Notes: generated from the letters alone by a model not told the origin. DNA of 35,692 nucleotides from SBAX01 sp964646605 (GCA_964646605.1 CAZYEX010000130.1:1-35692); one strand, 5' to 3'. Shown: positions 1 through 9,334, numbered from the stretch's first letter. A program made the numbers and translations.

Positions 1-1
1 G

Positions 2-127
2 CGCCGCCGGAAATTACAACAGGCCAGAGAACTGCGCAAGCAGGAGAACCTGAAACTGCGACAACGACTCATCCCCTGGCGGCAGGAGGAACACCTTTAC
101 TCGACGAGGCCGTTTGTCTCACTTTGA
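2..127 (+). CDS. C-terminal end of an unidentified gene (partial, left edge)
   Basis: A frame open from the left edge ends at a TGA at 125-127. It encodes about 41 residues rich in Arg, Lys, Gln and Glu, with a helical, coiled-coil-like character (RRRKLQQARELRKQ near the start), and finishes ...STRPFVSL. The composition is that of a charged helical C-terminus, and I recognise no family. The frame of the following deacetylase gene is also open back to the left edge, so this stretch may instead be leader DNA. The stop falls 26 bases before the start I prefer for the next gene, which would fit an operon. Only the tail is present, so function cannot be stated. Confidence 0.3.
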   Translation, partial: RRRKLQQARELRKQENLKLRQRLIPWRQEEHLYSTRPFVSL

Positions 128-153
128 TTGAAACAAATCAAAACCAGGACCAC

Positions 154-1074
154 ATGAGCAAGAAAGACTCACCTTCGGGTTGGACCAAAGACGGGGAGCA
201 GGTCACCGTTCATCACCCGGCCCCTTGCGAGGCAACAAACGGGGATCGTGAGCCTAAGATGAGTCGCTTCCATGTCGCCACCCTACTGACCGTTGTCGGC
301 GCGGCCGTAGCTCTTCCTTTGTCGAGCGACGCAGTGAGATGGAACCTTGTGGCGCTGCTCCTGGTCGTCTACATCACGCTCTTCGGCTTTGGTCTGGTCT
401 TCATTCGTCTTCGGTTCTTCGGTCCCATTATCTGCCGGGGGCCGGCCGATGCGAAGCTCTGCGCGTTGACGTTCGACGATGGGCCAGACGCGAACGCGAC
501 CGAGCCCTTACTCGCCTTGCTCCGGCGGGAGCGCGTTCACGCCTCTTTCTTCTGCATCGGTGCCCGGGTTCTTGAATCCCCTCTCTTGGCGGTCCGCATT
601 GTGGCGGACGGACATCTCATGGCCAACCATACCCACCGCCACATGTGGTGGACCAATTTCCTATCGCCCGCGGCGTTGTGTGAGGAAATCTTGCGCGCCC
701 AAGCCGCGATTCGAGTCGCCACCGGCGTCACTCCTCGATATTTCCGACCGCCGGTGGGCCTGACGAATCCCGGAGTCCCACGTGTGATGCGTCGGCTGGG
801 ATTGGTTTGCGTGGGATGGGACGTTCGTTCCTTGGACCGCAACTCTATCAGCGCTGAGCGCGTGGTGTGCCGCATCCGACGTGGGTTGCGCGAGGGTAGC
901 ATCGTCCTTTTGCATGATGGCGGAGTCGATCCGCAGCGACTTCTGCTTATCGTTGAACGAGTGATAGCCTTTGCGCGCAGCGAAGGCTACCGATTCGTTC
1001 GCCTGGATCAACTGCTCGGTCACGAATTCGGGATGTCTGGGGCATGCCGCGGAGCGGACGCTCGGGACGCATGA
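154..1074 (+). CDS. Polysaccharide deacetylase (NodB/CE4 family), membrane-anchored
   Basis: This is a predicted metal-dependent deacetylase of N-acetylated sugars. The NodB signatures are present in order: LTFDDGPDA with the catalytic and metal-binding Asp pair, NHTHRHM with the metal-binding His pair, RYFRPPVG, GWDVRSLD and VLLHDGG. Two hydrophobic segments precede the domain (around 259-325 and 343-410), so the catalytic domain is probably held at the membrane facing the periplasm. I chose the ATG at 154 because AGGA lies four bases upstream; a TTG at 124 and an ATG at 259 are alternatives, and the frame is open to the window edge. It is followed by an ABC ATPase on the same strand. Its place beside the pigment operon suggests it modifies a glycolipid carrier or envelope sugar, but that is inference. 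Confidence 0.85.
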   Translation: MSKKDSPSGWTKDGEQVTVHHPAPCEATNGDREPKMSRFHVATLLTVVGAAVALPLSSDAVRWNLVALLLVVYITLFGFGLVFIRLRFFGPIICRGPADAKLCALTFDDGPDANATEPLLALLRRERVHASFFCIGARVLESPLLAVRIVADGHLMANHTHRHMWWTNFLSPAALCEEILRAQAAIRVATGVTPRYFRPPVGLTNPGVPRVMRRLGLVCVGWDVRSLDRNSISAERVVCRIRRGLREGSIVLLHDGGVDPQRLLLIVERVIAFARSEGYRFVRLDQLLGHEFGMSGACRGADARDA

Positions 1075-1136
1075 GGTCGAACTGGTTCGGGCCAAGGCGC
1101 CCAGCATTTCGGTTCTACCCAAGGAACACCTTTTCC

Positions 1137-2078
1137 ATGGCCGAGGTCCGGAGGCCGAGCGACAAGCCGAACAGGCTCATTCCCCTCCAGTTCCCTGCTT
1201 TGGTTGGGACGCCCGCTCGCGTTATCATAGGGAGCGTGCTTCAACTAACGAACGTGAGCAAGACCTTCGGCTCGCTTGTGGCTGTGGACGGTTTGACGTT
1301 GAATATCCGTCGGGGAGAGGTCTTCGGGCTTCTCGGCCCGAACGGCGCGGGCAAGACCACGATTATGAGCATGGCTGTGGGTTTGCTTGCACCGAGCGCG
1401 GGCTCGATCGAGCTCGAGGGACTTGGACAACCGACCGAACCGAGCGCTCGCAGAGCGATTGGTGTTGCACCTCAGTCTCTGGCGCTCTACGACGAGCTTT
1501 CAGGGGAAGAGAATGTGGCCTTCTTCGGTCGTTTGTACGGCATGTCTGGGCGGCGGCTGCGTGAGCGCGTCGCTTGGTCGTTGGACTTCGTCGGACTTTC
1601 CGATCGGCGGCACGATCGAAACAAGACTTATTCCGAAGGCATGAAACGACGCCTGAATTTGGCAGTTGCCTTGGTGCATGATCCGCAGCTCTTGCTCCTC
1701 GACGAACCGACCGCCGGTGTCGACCCCCAATCGCGCCACGCCATTCACGAACGAACACGAGCCTTGAACCAGGCCGGTTGTACGGTCGTCTACACAACCC
1801 ACTACATGGAAGAAGCCGAGCGTCTGTGCAATCGCGTTGGAATTCTCGACCGCGGTCGCCTGCTGGCGCTGGACACCGTCGAGGCGTTGATCCAGGCCCA
1901 CGGCACGATAAGCGTCTCAACTTCTTATGCCCGCGATTCCGCGTGCCGCGAAGCGGCTTCGAGTGTCATGACGCAGGCGCAGCCAGAGTCGTCCCCATCG
2001 CCGCTTCGATTGCGCGGAGGTGGTGCGAATCTCGAAAATGTTTTCTTGAACCTCACCGGGCGACAGCTCCGCGACTAG
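1137..2078 (+). CDS. ABC transporter ATP-binding protein (ABC-2 type exporter)
   Basis: This is a cytoplasmic ATPase subunit of an ABC-2 exporter. It shows Walker A (GPNGAGKTT), the Q-loop (APQSLALYDEL), an ABC signature in the form YSEGMKRRL, Walker B (LLLLDEPTAGVD) and the switch His (YTTHYMEEAE). This is the DrrA/NodI-like drug or lipid exporter subgroup. The start is uncertain. ATG 1137 has AAGGA at 1121-1125, whereas family members normally begin close to the GTG at 1236 (VLQLTNVSKTF), whose Shine-Dalgarno would be too close. The last 26 bases overlap the convergent end of the MMPL exporter gene. The likely partner is the ABC-2 permease at 14747-15898, the only permease of this type in the window, even though 12.7 kb separates them. 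Confidence 0.9.
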   Translation: MAEVRRPSDKPNRLIPLQFPALVGTPARVIIGSVLQLTNVSKTFGSLVAVDGLTLNIRRGEVFGLLGPNGAGKTTIMSMAVGLLAPSAGSIELEGLGQPTEPSARRAIGVAPQSLALYDELSGEENVAFFGRLYGMSGRRLRERVAWSLDFVGLSDRRHDRNKTYSEGMKRRLNLAVALVHDPQLLLLDEPTAGVDPQSRHAIHERTRALNQAGCTVVYTTHYMEEAERLCNRVGILDRGRLLALDTVEALIQAHGTISVSTSYARDSACREAASSVMTQAQPESSPSPLRLRGGGANLENVFLNLTGRQLRD

Positions 2079-4647
2079 GGGGGATTCGGCGGTCCGCGCG
2101 GCGCAGGAGTATTGGGGCCAACAGGAGGAACGCGCCTGACAGACAAGCCGTCATCCCCATAGCGACCATCTGGCCTAACGACCGTATCGCGGGCGTGCTG
2201 GTGAACGCCAAGGTGCCAAAACCCAGCAACGTAGTCAGGGTGGTCATCGTGAGGGCGTGGACGCCTGCCCCAATCTTCTCCGCCAAGATAGGACGCGCTC
2301 CACGGTAGCGGTGATGGGCCGCAGCCAGGTTGACCAGAAAAATCCCGTGGTCCACGCCGGTGCCAAGCAACAAGGGGATGGCGATCAAATTGACCATGTT
2401 TAGCCGGAGGTCGAGCAGTTGCATCATACCGAGCAGGCACCCGATTCCGAATAGCACTGGAAGCATCGAAAGTATGGTGTCCATCAGCCGCCGAAAGTAG
2501 GCGAACAAACAGAGCGCAATGATCCCCATCGCGACGAGCACCAATCGTCGGAGCTCCCGCCAAACGACCGCCTCGGTATCGCTCGACACGACCGCGACGC
2601 CGGTGAGCGCCGCTCCGGGCAACCCATCGAGCGCTGCACGCACGACGTTGATGGCCCGGTCGCGCTTTGTCCGCGTGTCCAATGGTTGATCCATGAATAG
2701 AAGGACAAGCGCATCGGTCGGCGCGGTTTCCAAACGCACTGCGGATGAAGGCAACATCAAACGCGCGATCGCGGGGTAGCGTACGAGTGTCGCCAGGCTC
2801 GGCGCCTCGGTTGGCCCGCAGAACTCGCGTAGAAAGCCGACATAGCCGCGGTAAGCTTGTGGATCGAACAAGCTGTTCTCGATCGCGGCTTCGAAATCCG
2901 AGACTACACGAGTTGCGTCGAGCTCTCGAAGCGCCTCGCGACGCGCCGTCGTTTGGTCGGGATCGGGAAGCAGCGTCGCAGGGCCGAATGAGCCGGTGAC
3001 CCCAACCTTGTTCACATCCTCAGTCCGCAGACGACGATCTACTTGATACGCCAACCTGAGCAGGTTGAGCGGCGAGTCGGATTGAAGGTACACAATGAGT
3101 GTGTCCGGGTCGCGGCCGAACCGCTCAGCGATTTTTCGCTGAGAATCCAGCGGCGGGTTCGGCTGCGGATGCATAACGGTTAAGTCCTCGTCAAAATGGA
3201 ACCCGGGCTGGGGTGCGAGAGCGAAGACCGAAAGAAAACCTAGGGACGCAGCGCAAGCTGCGCCGATCGAAAAGAGGCTGCGCGCATCGAGGACGGCGAG
3301 TAAGGACGGTCCCCCGATCGAACGCGGCTGTCCCAATCGGGTGGAAAACGCCGCCGTCCCGCTCAGCAGCGTCGGTAGGAGGAGAAGCGCTGCAAGAAAT
3401 GAACAGGCAAGCCCGAGCGTGCCCAAGACCGCAAGCTGACGCAGGGCAGGCACGCTCGAAACGGCGATCACCAGGAAGCCCACCATCGAGGTGGCACAAG
3501 CCACTGTCATCGGCGGGCCCACGTACGCCAGCGTCGCCGTGATCGCATCCGCGCTCGACAAGCCACTTGCGGTGCCATTACCATAGTGCGACAGCAAATG
3601 GATCGGGTAGTCAATGGCAAGGCCCGCCAACACCGCCCCCATCACGGCCACAACCGGCGTCAACTCAGTCGAGTAGAAGGAACTGAGCCCGAACGCGCAT
3701 AGAATTCCCAACCCGACTGGCACGATGGCGATCGGGAAGGTGAATAGGCCTCGGTAGGTCAGCAGAAACAGCACCCCCAGCATCACAAGCGACATCGTGA
3801 TGCTCTGGATCATGTCGCTGCGAATCGAGCGCTCGGCCTCGACCGCAATGGCGTAGGCCCCGGTATATTCGAGTTTCAGGTTGTCCACATTCAGACGTTC
3901 GCTGGCGGCAACGATGACGCCTACGAAGCGCTTGGCAAACTCCAAATCACTGGCTGGAGTGGTGCCCGTCAAGCGGATCATAAGGGTCAAACCATCGCGG
4001 GAGAGCGTGAGACCGCCGGTTTCCGACGATGCGGCTTGGGCGAAGCGGCTTCTTGCCGCATCGGCGAACATCTGGTGGAGTCGAAGCGGATCACGCAGGA
4101 TGAGCTTCGATAACGTATGGCCCGCGGCCCCGGGCGCGGAAATCAAATCCTCGTTTTCTCGGATTTGCGTTTGGATTCCCTGCGTTGAGGTCCGCTCTTC
4201 AAGCCGTGCCAAAGTGTCGGGGTCCAGGTAGAACAGTCCTGCCGGAGCCATCTCTCGCTCGATGAAGTCGCGCAGCTCGGGGAGGTCCCGGTAGCTCACG
4301 GCCGAGCATAGCTCGCGCGACTCGAGCGACTTCGCGACAAATTGGTCCAAACGCTCTGCAAAAGAGCGAAGACGGTCGATGCGATGTTGTTCGGACCGTT
4401 CTGGGTCCGCCACGGTGGCCAAGACAATCAGGTTGTCCAGAACGCCGAACTCACGGGTGATGCGGGTGAGCGCTGCTGCGGCTGGATCATCAGCGGGCAA
4501 CATCGCAACGATGGATCCCGTTGGGTGAATGCGATGTGCGCCGAGAATGCCTAGGCCCGCACACAGTACCGCGAGAACGAGCGTCATTCGTGGGTGTCGA
4601 ACTGTGGCACCGAACACACGCACGAAGCTCGATTCACGGTGGGTCAT
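2053..4647 (-). CDS. MMPL/RND-family exporter
   Basis: This 864-residue integral membrane protein has the duplicated RND/MMPL layout: an N-terminal transmembrane helix (about residues 17-37), a large periplasmic loop, a block of helices (about 280-430), a second helix and loop, and a C-terminal helix block (about 700-850). Repeated motifs such as GAVLAGLAIDYPIHLLSHY and LLGTGVDHGIFLVN carry the Asp typical of proton-coupled RND pumps. Members of this family sit in aryl-polyene and xanthomonadin clusters and are thought to move the lipid-linked pigment towards the outer membrane. Its ATG overlaps the stop of the upstream lipoprotein gene by four bases (ATGA), which indicates translational coupling. 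It is the last gene of the leftward operon and ends convergently with the ABC ATPase. Confidence 0.9.
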   Translation of the reverse strand: MTHRESSFVRVFGATVRHPRMTLVLAVLCAGLGILGAHRIHPTGSIVAMLPADDPAAAALTRITREFGVLDNLIVLATVADPERSEQHRIDRLRSFAERLDQFVAKSLESRELCSAVSYRDLPELRDFIEREMAPAGLFYLDPDTLARLEERTSTQGIQTQIRENEDLISAPGAAGHTLSKLILRDPLRLHQMFADAARSRFAQAASSETGGLTLSRDGLTLMIRLTGTTPASDLEFAKRFVGVIVAASERLNVDNLKLEYTGAYAIAVEAERSIRSDMIQSITMSLVMLGVLFLLTYRGLFTFPIAIVPVGLGILCAFGLSSFYSTELTPVVAVMGAVLAGLAIDYPIHLLSHYGNGTASGLSSADAITATLAYVGPPMTVACATSMVGFLVIAVSSVPALRQLAVLGTLGLACSFLAALLLLPTLLSGTAAFSTRLGQPRSIGGPSLLAVLDARSLFSIGAACAASLGFLSVFALAPQPGFHFDEDLTVMHPQPNPPLDSQRKIAERFGRDPDTLIVYLQSDSPLNLLRLAYQVDRRLRTEDVNKVGVTGSFGPATLLPDPDQTTARREALRELDATRVVSDFEAAIENSLFDPQAYRGYVGFLREFCGPTEAPSLATLVRYPAIARLMLPSSAVRLETAPTDALVLLFMDQPLDTRTKRDRAINVVRAALDGLPGAALTGVAVVSSDTEAVVWRELRRLVLVAMGIIALCLFAYFRRLMDTILSMLPVLFGIGCLLGMMQLLDLRLNMVNLIAIPLLLGTGVDHGIFLVNLAAAHHRYRGARPILAEKIGAGVHALTMTTLTTLLGFGTLAFTSTPAIRSLGQMVAMGMTACLSGAFLLLAPILLRRADRRIPPSRGAVAR

Positions 4648-5384
4648 GGCTGCCTACCAGCGCGCCCCGGGGGGTCAAAGGCGAGCAAAGGAAGCTCTTC
4701 GTTTATCGAAACATCATCCAGCAGGATCGTGATCGTCCCTTGCTCGGAATGAATGACGACTCGCGTTGGGACGACCCCATCGCCGACCGTTCGATAGCGG
4801 TCCAGCGCCAGGGTCAACACGGTGGCATCTGAAGCCTGGGTCATCGTGCAGCCACGGAGCGTTACGGTCGGTCGATCGATCTCGCAGAGGATCGATCCTC
4901 CGCACTCCCATTCTTGTCGAAGGGCGATGCTCGCCCGCGAACGTGGTTCATCCCACGTCCAGCCGTCGCGCGGAATGACACCCGTGGCCAATGACCAAGC
5001 CTGCCGGAGTTGCAGCGCGGTCAATGTTGCGAAGGGAGAGGGTCGCTCGCCGGGCGATTCACGGTCTTGGGCTGAAAAGAGCCATAAGCCGTCAGGGGTC
5101 AGTGTGAGATCCAAGACGGGCTGCGAGAACTTCCAAGCGCGGAGGCGGAGGAATCCAGGCATGCGCGCAGCAATCGCACCCTCTAGCTGGATTGGACCGG
5201 CGTTGGGGCCGGCGAGAATGACGCAACATGGAGACGACAGCGTCTGGATCCGTGCCGCCCGCACGGCCATGAGGTCCATCGCGTGGGATGCGTCCACCCA
5301 CCCGTAGGTGGGTAGGCGCTCGGCGCAACCCGTCAGGCTCGCGCCGAGCATTAAGGCAACCCATCGAAGGACGTGTCGATTCAT
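4644..5384 (-). CDS. Outer-membrane lipoprotein, LolB-like
   Basis: This is a 246-residue lipoprotein. The N-terminus MNRHVLRW is followed by a hydrophobic stretch and the lipobox LTGC, so Cys19 or so should be lipidated. The rest looks like an extended beta-rich envelope domain, with motifs such as LDLTLTPDGLWLFSAQD and TRVVIHSEQGTITILLDD that fit the LolA/LolB fold, but similarity is weak and the LolB label is tentative. It starts three bases after the ligase gene and overlaps the exporter gene by four bases. Pairing with the LolA-like protein (12937-13698) suggests that the pigment or its lipid carrier crosses the periplasm on Lol-like chaperones. That role is inferred from context. Confidence 0.7.
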   Translation of the reverse strand: MNRHVLRWVALMLGASLTGCAERLPTYGWVDASHAMDLMAVRAARIQTLSSPCCVILAGPNAGPIQLEGAIAARMPGFLRLRAWKFSQPVLDLTLTPDGLWLFSAQDRESPGERPSPFATLTALQLRQAWSLATGVIPRDGWTWDEPRSRASIALRQEWECGGSILCEIDRPTVTLRGCTMTQASDATVLTLALDRYRTVGDGVVPTRVVIHSEQGTITILLDDVSINEELPLLAFDPPGRAGRQP

Positions 5385-5387
5385 CTC

Positions 5388-6923
5388 TTAGTACAGGCGG
5401 TAGCGCAGCACCTTACCGGTTGCGGATCGGGGCAAGCTCGCGCGCAGCTCGAACACTCGGGGTACCTTATGCGCCGAAAGATTCGAACGCAAATGCTGGC
5501 GGAGTTCATCGAATGACGGTGGGCACTCCGCCGCAGTTGGGACGACAAAGGCCTTTAGCCGCGACACCGTTTCGCTCACTGCCATCGGCACGACCGCGCA
5601 ATCTTGAACCCGCGGATGATCCCGCAGGACCGCTTCCACTTCGAGCAGGTTGACTTTCAGTCCGCCGATGTCGACGACCAGCTTCAATCGACCCGTGATG
5701 GTCAATCGCCCCACCTCGTCCAGGTGCCCCTGATCTCCGGTAAGGAAAAAGCCATCAACCATCTCCTCTGGCGGCTCGCACGGTCGGTGGGGACCATGAA
5801 CGTAGCCCGCCAACATAGAAGGAGCAGAGATGGCTACTTCACCGTCACGTCCTGGCGGTAGAGGGTGAGCCAAGTCGCGCGTGCCTCGATTGACGATCCG
5901 GATACGAACGCCTTCCATAGGCAACCCGACGCTAGAAGGGTCATACCCTGGACGGCTCGGATCATTGAAGGTCACCGAACCGATTTCAGTCATCCCAAAA
6001 AGTTGCCCAAGACGGACACCAAGCCGCTGTGCAAATACATCAGATACGGTGAGCGGCAGGGGCGCGCCGGCGGAGTAGGCACAACGAAGGGATCGCAGTT
6101 TGTTCTCTCCGTCGGTCGCCAAGGCGAGCATTTCGAAAATCGAGGGAACCCCGGGGAACACGGTGATGCCCCGTGCGTCGAGATGTTGGAGCAGGGCGTG
6201 CGGTTCGAGACCCGTGCAAAGATGGACACTCGCGCCAGCATACACGGGGGCGAGCAATACGTTTTCGACGCCGTAGGAGTGGCACGCTGGGACAAGACCC
6301 AGTACACGATCCTCGCTGCACAATCCGAGGCTTCTCGCCACGCCGCGGGCGACGGCATCCAGTGACGCTCGCTCGCGCCGCGCGATCTTTGGGTACCCGG
6401 TCGTGCCTGAGCTCTGCAGCAAGAGGTTCGGACCGTCACAGAGGTTGGAATCCGGCTCGGACAACTGGTGTGCCGACTCCGACAAGGCGCTAGCATCGCC
6501 GGTCAGAGCAGAAAGCGTTCGAGACACGACCGCGTGGGTATCGATCCGATGAATGTCGCATCGGTTCAGAACTTGCACGGCCTGCGGCGTTCCCGACACC
6601 GCGATCGCCCCGGAGCAGTCCGCCGCGACGCGCAACTCCTTCTCCGACAAGTTTGGGTGAACCGGGAACGCGGTGGCACCGGCCGCCAGTGTTGCCAGAA
6701 AGCCGACTGCGAATTCGAGTTCATTGGGATGGCTCAGAATGACCACAGCGCCGCGAGGAAACTCGGAGCGGAGTCGCTCGGCGAGCTCACCGACAGCACA
6801 GCACAACTGTCCATACGTCATCAATCGGTCGCACCCGCCTTCAGGATCGACTTGGCGCAGCGCTTCGGCGGCGGGTCGAACGGTGCCGAAATGCGCGAGG
6901 CGTTGAATGAGTTCGAGGGTCAT
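5388..6923 (-). CDS. Aryl-CoA/acyl-ACP ligase (AMP-forming), hydroxybenzoate-activating candidate
   Basis: This is an ANL-superfamily adenylating enzyme of 511 residues. It has the P-loop SSGTTGYPK (residues 171-179), the adenine-binding region LGQLFGMTEIG, the hinge region FFLTGDQGHLDEVGRL followed by TGRLKLVVDIGG, and the C-terminal catalytic-Lys motif PRSATGKVLRYRLY. I chose the ATG at 6923, where revcomp GGGGAG lies four bases upstream; the frame stays open for another 80 codons without family similarity. In xanthomonadin clusters the ligase (XanA2) activates the 3- or 4-hydroxybenzoate made by the chorismatase and loads it for polyketide elongation. The same role is likely here because the chorismatase lies two genes upstream. 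Substrate choice cannot be read from the sequence. Confidence 0.85.
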   Translation of the reverse strand: MTLELIQRLAHFGTVRPAAEALRQVDPEGGCDRLMTYGQLCCAVGELAERLRSEFPRGAVVILSHPNELEFAVGFLATLAAGATAFPVHPNLSEKELRVAADCSGAIAVSGTPQAVQVLNRCDIHRIDTHAVVSRTLSALTGDASALSESAHQLSEPDSNLCDGPNLLLQSSGTTGYPKIARRERASLDAVARGVARSLGLCSEDRVLGLVPACHSYGVENVLLAPVYAGASVHLCTGLEPHALLQHLDARGITVFPGVPSIFEMLALATDGENKLRSLRCAYSAGAPLPLTVSDVFAQRLGVRLGQLFGMTEIGSVTFNDPSRPGYDPSSVGLPMEGVRIRIVNRGTRDLAHPLPPGRDGEVAISAPSMLAGYVHGPHRPCEPPEEMVDGFFLTGDQGHLDEVGRLTITGRLKLVVDIGGLKVNLLEVEAVLRDHPRVQDCAVVPMAVSETVSRLKAFVVPTAAECPPSFDELRQHLRSNLSAHKVPRVFELRASLPRSATGKVLRYRLY

Positions 6924-7003
6924 GCCACTCCCCGGTCTCGTACGATCCGATCCGTGCGTCCCAGCGTCTATCGAACAGATAGTACCTGTGTGAACGGTCC
7001 GTC

Positions 7004-8365
7004 TCAACTCGGCACCGCGGTCGCAAGTTGGCACGAGATATCCGCCAATGTGCCGTCGGACCCTTCCTGGCGGTCGCGTTTCGAAACTGTTTCCTGACTG
7101 AGCAAGGAGAAAGCCTTCCGCTGCGGAACGAGGGGACGGCGGGCATGCAGCCTGACGATCCACTCAAAGACCCGAAGGCGCCAGCGCAGCGCGAAGCGGG
7201 GTTTGGGGAACACGTGGCCGGCCAGCACTGAGATCACCGCGCGATGAACCCGGAGCGGACCTTGGCCGTGGAGAAAGAGCTCCCGAAAAGAGTGCTGGTA
7301 GAAAAGATTGATGAACTTGAAGAACACCCCGGAAGCGGCGCGGACTCTGCGGATATACCCTTTTCGCGCCTTCGTCGGGCGCATCGTCTTGTCGAGGAGT
7401 TTGCGGATGAGTCTCGCGGCGTCCACGGCGGCGGCCATGCCCAAACAAACTCCGGTGGAAAAGATCGGGTCGAGGAACACGGCCGAATCACCCACGAGGA
7501 AATAACCGGGGCCCGCGTAAGGGGCGCATGCGTAGCTGAAATCGGCGGCGACGTGGTTGGATTCCGGAAAAACGGCGTCCGCCGTCCGATCCGCCATCAA
7601 GGGGCAGCGAGCGATTCCCCAGGCGAGCATCTGCGGGGCCGGAACCTCGACTTGCTTGGCGACGTCGGCATCCAGTACGAGCCCGATGCTGGTTCTTTGG
7701 GGGTCGATCGGTATCAGCCAGAACCAGCCTTCGTCACACATGACGATGGTGGGGTTGCCTTCTTCATCTCCGGTTAGTCGTTTGACATTCCGGAAGTGCC
7801 CGAAGTAGGCGACTTTGCGGTGGTTGGCGAAGACTTTGCGTGTTCCCAGGTGTCTACCGACGACGGTTCCTTGTCCGCTGGCGTCGACGAGATACCGTCC
7901 GGTCAACACGCGCCCATCCACATCAATGGCCACATCACCATCCGACAGCCGAATCAGGTTCCTCACCGTCGCGTTCTCAAGAACCTCGGCGCCGGCCTCG
8001 CGGGCGCTATCGAGCAGCATCTTGTCGAATGGGGCGCGTTCAATGTTGAAGGTCTCGTTGATTCCGCCGTCCATGGCTACGGCGAATGAAAAACGGGTGG
8101 TGTCGAAGCAGTTGCCCATCCCGAATTCGGCTCCGAGCTTGACCATGTGCGGTATCCGACGAAGCCCGTCCTCCAGTCCCAGCGAACGGATCAGCTCCAT
8201 GTTCTTGGGAAGAAAGGACTCGCCGACGTGAAAGCGAGGGAATTGCATTCGCTCCAGCACCAACACACGGGAACCCGCCCGTGCCAGCTCAAGCGCCGCA
8301 GTCGCGCCGGCCGGCCCTCCGCCGATAACGAGAACGTCGTAATCAGATGACGACGGCTGTCCCAA
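7004..8365 (-). CDS. FAD-dependent oxidoreductase, flavin halogenase-like
   Basis: This 453-residue flavoprotein starts with a Rossmann motif (VIGGGPAGATAALELARAG). It resembles phenolic flavin-dependent halogenases: FPRFHVGESFLP near residue 42, a Lys at position 76 in HMVKLGAEFG where these enzymes keep their catalytic Lys, the signature WxWxIP as GWFWLIPID, and the FAD-binding GYFLVGDSAVFLDPIFSTG. The start is a TTG. The choice is supported by AGGAGG (revcomp of 8373-8378) seven bases upstream, and no ATG lies nearby. XanK-type proteins in xanthomonadin clusters belong to this family, and xanthomonadins are brominated. Halogenation of the aryl head group is therefore plausible, but an oxidase or hydroxylase role cannot be excluded. 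Confidence 0.8.
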   Translation of the reverse strand: MGQPSSSDYDVLVIGGGPAGATAALELARAGSRVLVLERMQFPRFHVGESFLPKNMELIRSLGLEDGLRRIPHMVKLGAEFGMGNCFDTTRFSFAVAMDGGINETFNIERAPFDKMLLDSAREAGAEVLENATVRNLIRLSDGDVAIDVDGRVLTGRYLVDASGQGTVVGRHLGTRKVFANHRKVAYFGHFRNVKRLTGDEEGNPTIVMCDEGWFWLIPIDPQRTSIGLVLDADVAKQVEVPAPQMLAWGIARCPLMADRTADAVFPESNHVAADFSYACAPYAGPGYFLVGDSAVFLDPIFSTGVCLGMAAAVDAARLIRKLLDKTMRPTKARKGYIRRVRAASGVFFKFINLFYQHSFRELFLHGQGPLRVHRAVISVLAGHVFPKPRFALRWRLRVFEWIVRLHARRPLVPQRKAFSLLSQETVSKRDRQEGSDGTLADISCQLATAVPS

Positions 8366-8372
8366 AACAACA

Positions 8373-8378
8373 CCTCCT
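8373..8378 (-). promoter_or_regulatory. Shine-Dalgarno site that fixes a TTG start
   Basis: The minus strand reads AGGAGG here, seven bases before the TTG at 8365-8363. It is the strongest ribosome-binding site in the area and supports a TTG start for the flavoprotein gene. Confidence 0.7.
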
Positions 8379-8422
8379 ACTCCCGGTTGGTCACCGAAAC
8401 AATGAAGATCCCGTCCGTTGGC

Positions 8423-9334
8423 TCAAGGCCTCGCGAGAGGCGCATTAATCCGAGCCACGCCCTCGATTTCGATCAGAAGTTCGGGGCGACAAATATCGGC
8501 TCGTAGGTACTCAATGTCAGACAGATGCGACAAGTACTGTTCGACCAAACTGCGGACATCTTCGCCACGGCGATGCTGCGAGTAGTAAACCCGGGCACTC
8601 TCGAACGCCGCGAGGATTTCCACGTCCCCACTTTCAGAAACAACTCCGCAGGAGGCCGCCATTGAAGCGCGAACGAGGCTCGCCAGGTTGCAGAAAGTCT
8701 CGGCCGTTTGAGCGGGAAGATCTCCTATGTGCATTGACTCCTCGCCCCGGACGCTGGCTGTGCCGCCGATCAGCACCCTTGGCCCGACGGCGCCACAGCT
8801 TGTGATCGTTGCGCGAGCAAAACAAGGTGGGAACGGACCATAGCGGTCGGAGTAGCTGAACGGCCGCCGCTGTCTGGGATTCTGAACATGGAGTCCAGGG
8901 CGGTCGGCTGCCAAGGCGTCGATCACGAGGTCTTGACCTTCGTGCCCTATTCCCGTTGCAGTCGCGATGGCGCGATGTAACGCACTCTCACCGCCGAACC
9001 ATTCGTGGAAAGCGGCAAACCGGGCGGAATTGAACGCCATGTAGCGATTAATGCCATCGCCCATCTGGGTGTGGATGCCCGGGATTTGGTTCCAAAACCG
9101 AACCGGGTGGCCAGCGGGTCGATCACGAAGAGCGTCCGCGATCAGGCCGTAGGCCTGCACGGCCCGCCGCTGAAAAGCCAGGGAGTCCAGATCACATGGG
9201 TGGGCGGCGCGGACCCGAACAAATGTGGCGTGCGGCGCCGCGACAATGCTTAGGGCCAACCCGACGAGCGGACTGCTGATCACTGCCTGATTGGATCCTA
9301 CCAACTCTTGGACCCAACGCGGCGGCGCGAACAT
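8423..9334 (-). CDS. Chorismatase (FkbO/Hyg5/XanB2 family), hydroxybenzoate synthase
   Basis: This 303-residue enzyme is predicted to convert chorismate to a hydroxybenzoate. Family hallmarks are the NRYMAFNSARFAAF block (residues 96-109), the RidA-like core GPRVLIGGTASVRGEESMH (184-202) followed by IGDLPAQTAETFCNLASLV, and the C-terminal RPELLIEIEGVAR (283-295) that carries the catalytic Glu region. Hyg5-type members give 3-hydroxybenzoate, and XanB2-type members give 3- and 4-hydroxybenzoate; FkbO-type members hydrolyse chorismate to a dihydrodiol instead. The ligase, ketosynthases and exporter around it favour the XanB2-like role as supplier of an aryl-polyene starter. It is slightly shorter than most family members. 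Its ATG follows an AAGGAGG with an eleven-base spacer. The subtype cannot be assigned from the sequence alone. Confidence 0.85.
   Translation of the reverse strand: MFAPPRWVQELVGSNQAVISSPLVGLALSIVAAPHATFVRVRAAHPCDLDSLAFQRRAVQAYGLIADALRDRPAGHPVRFWNQIPGIHTQMGDGINRYMAFNSARFAAFHEWFGGESALHRAIATATGIGHEGQDLVIDALAADRPGLHVQNPRQRRPFSYSDRYGPFPPCFARATITSCGAVGPRVLIGGTASVRGEESMHIGDLPAQTAETFCNLASLVRASMAASCGVVSESGDVEILAAFESARVYYSQHRRGEDVRSLVEQYLSHLSDIEYLRADICRPELLIEIEGVARINAPLARP

Noticed and set aside
6924..7163. N-terminal extension of the aryl ligase
   Set aside because: The 80 extra codons have no family similarity and overlap the halogenase-like gene. A GGGGAG ribosome-binding site supports the ATG at 6923.
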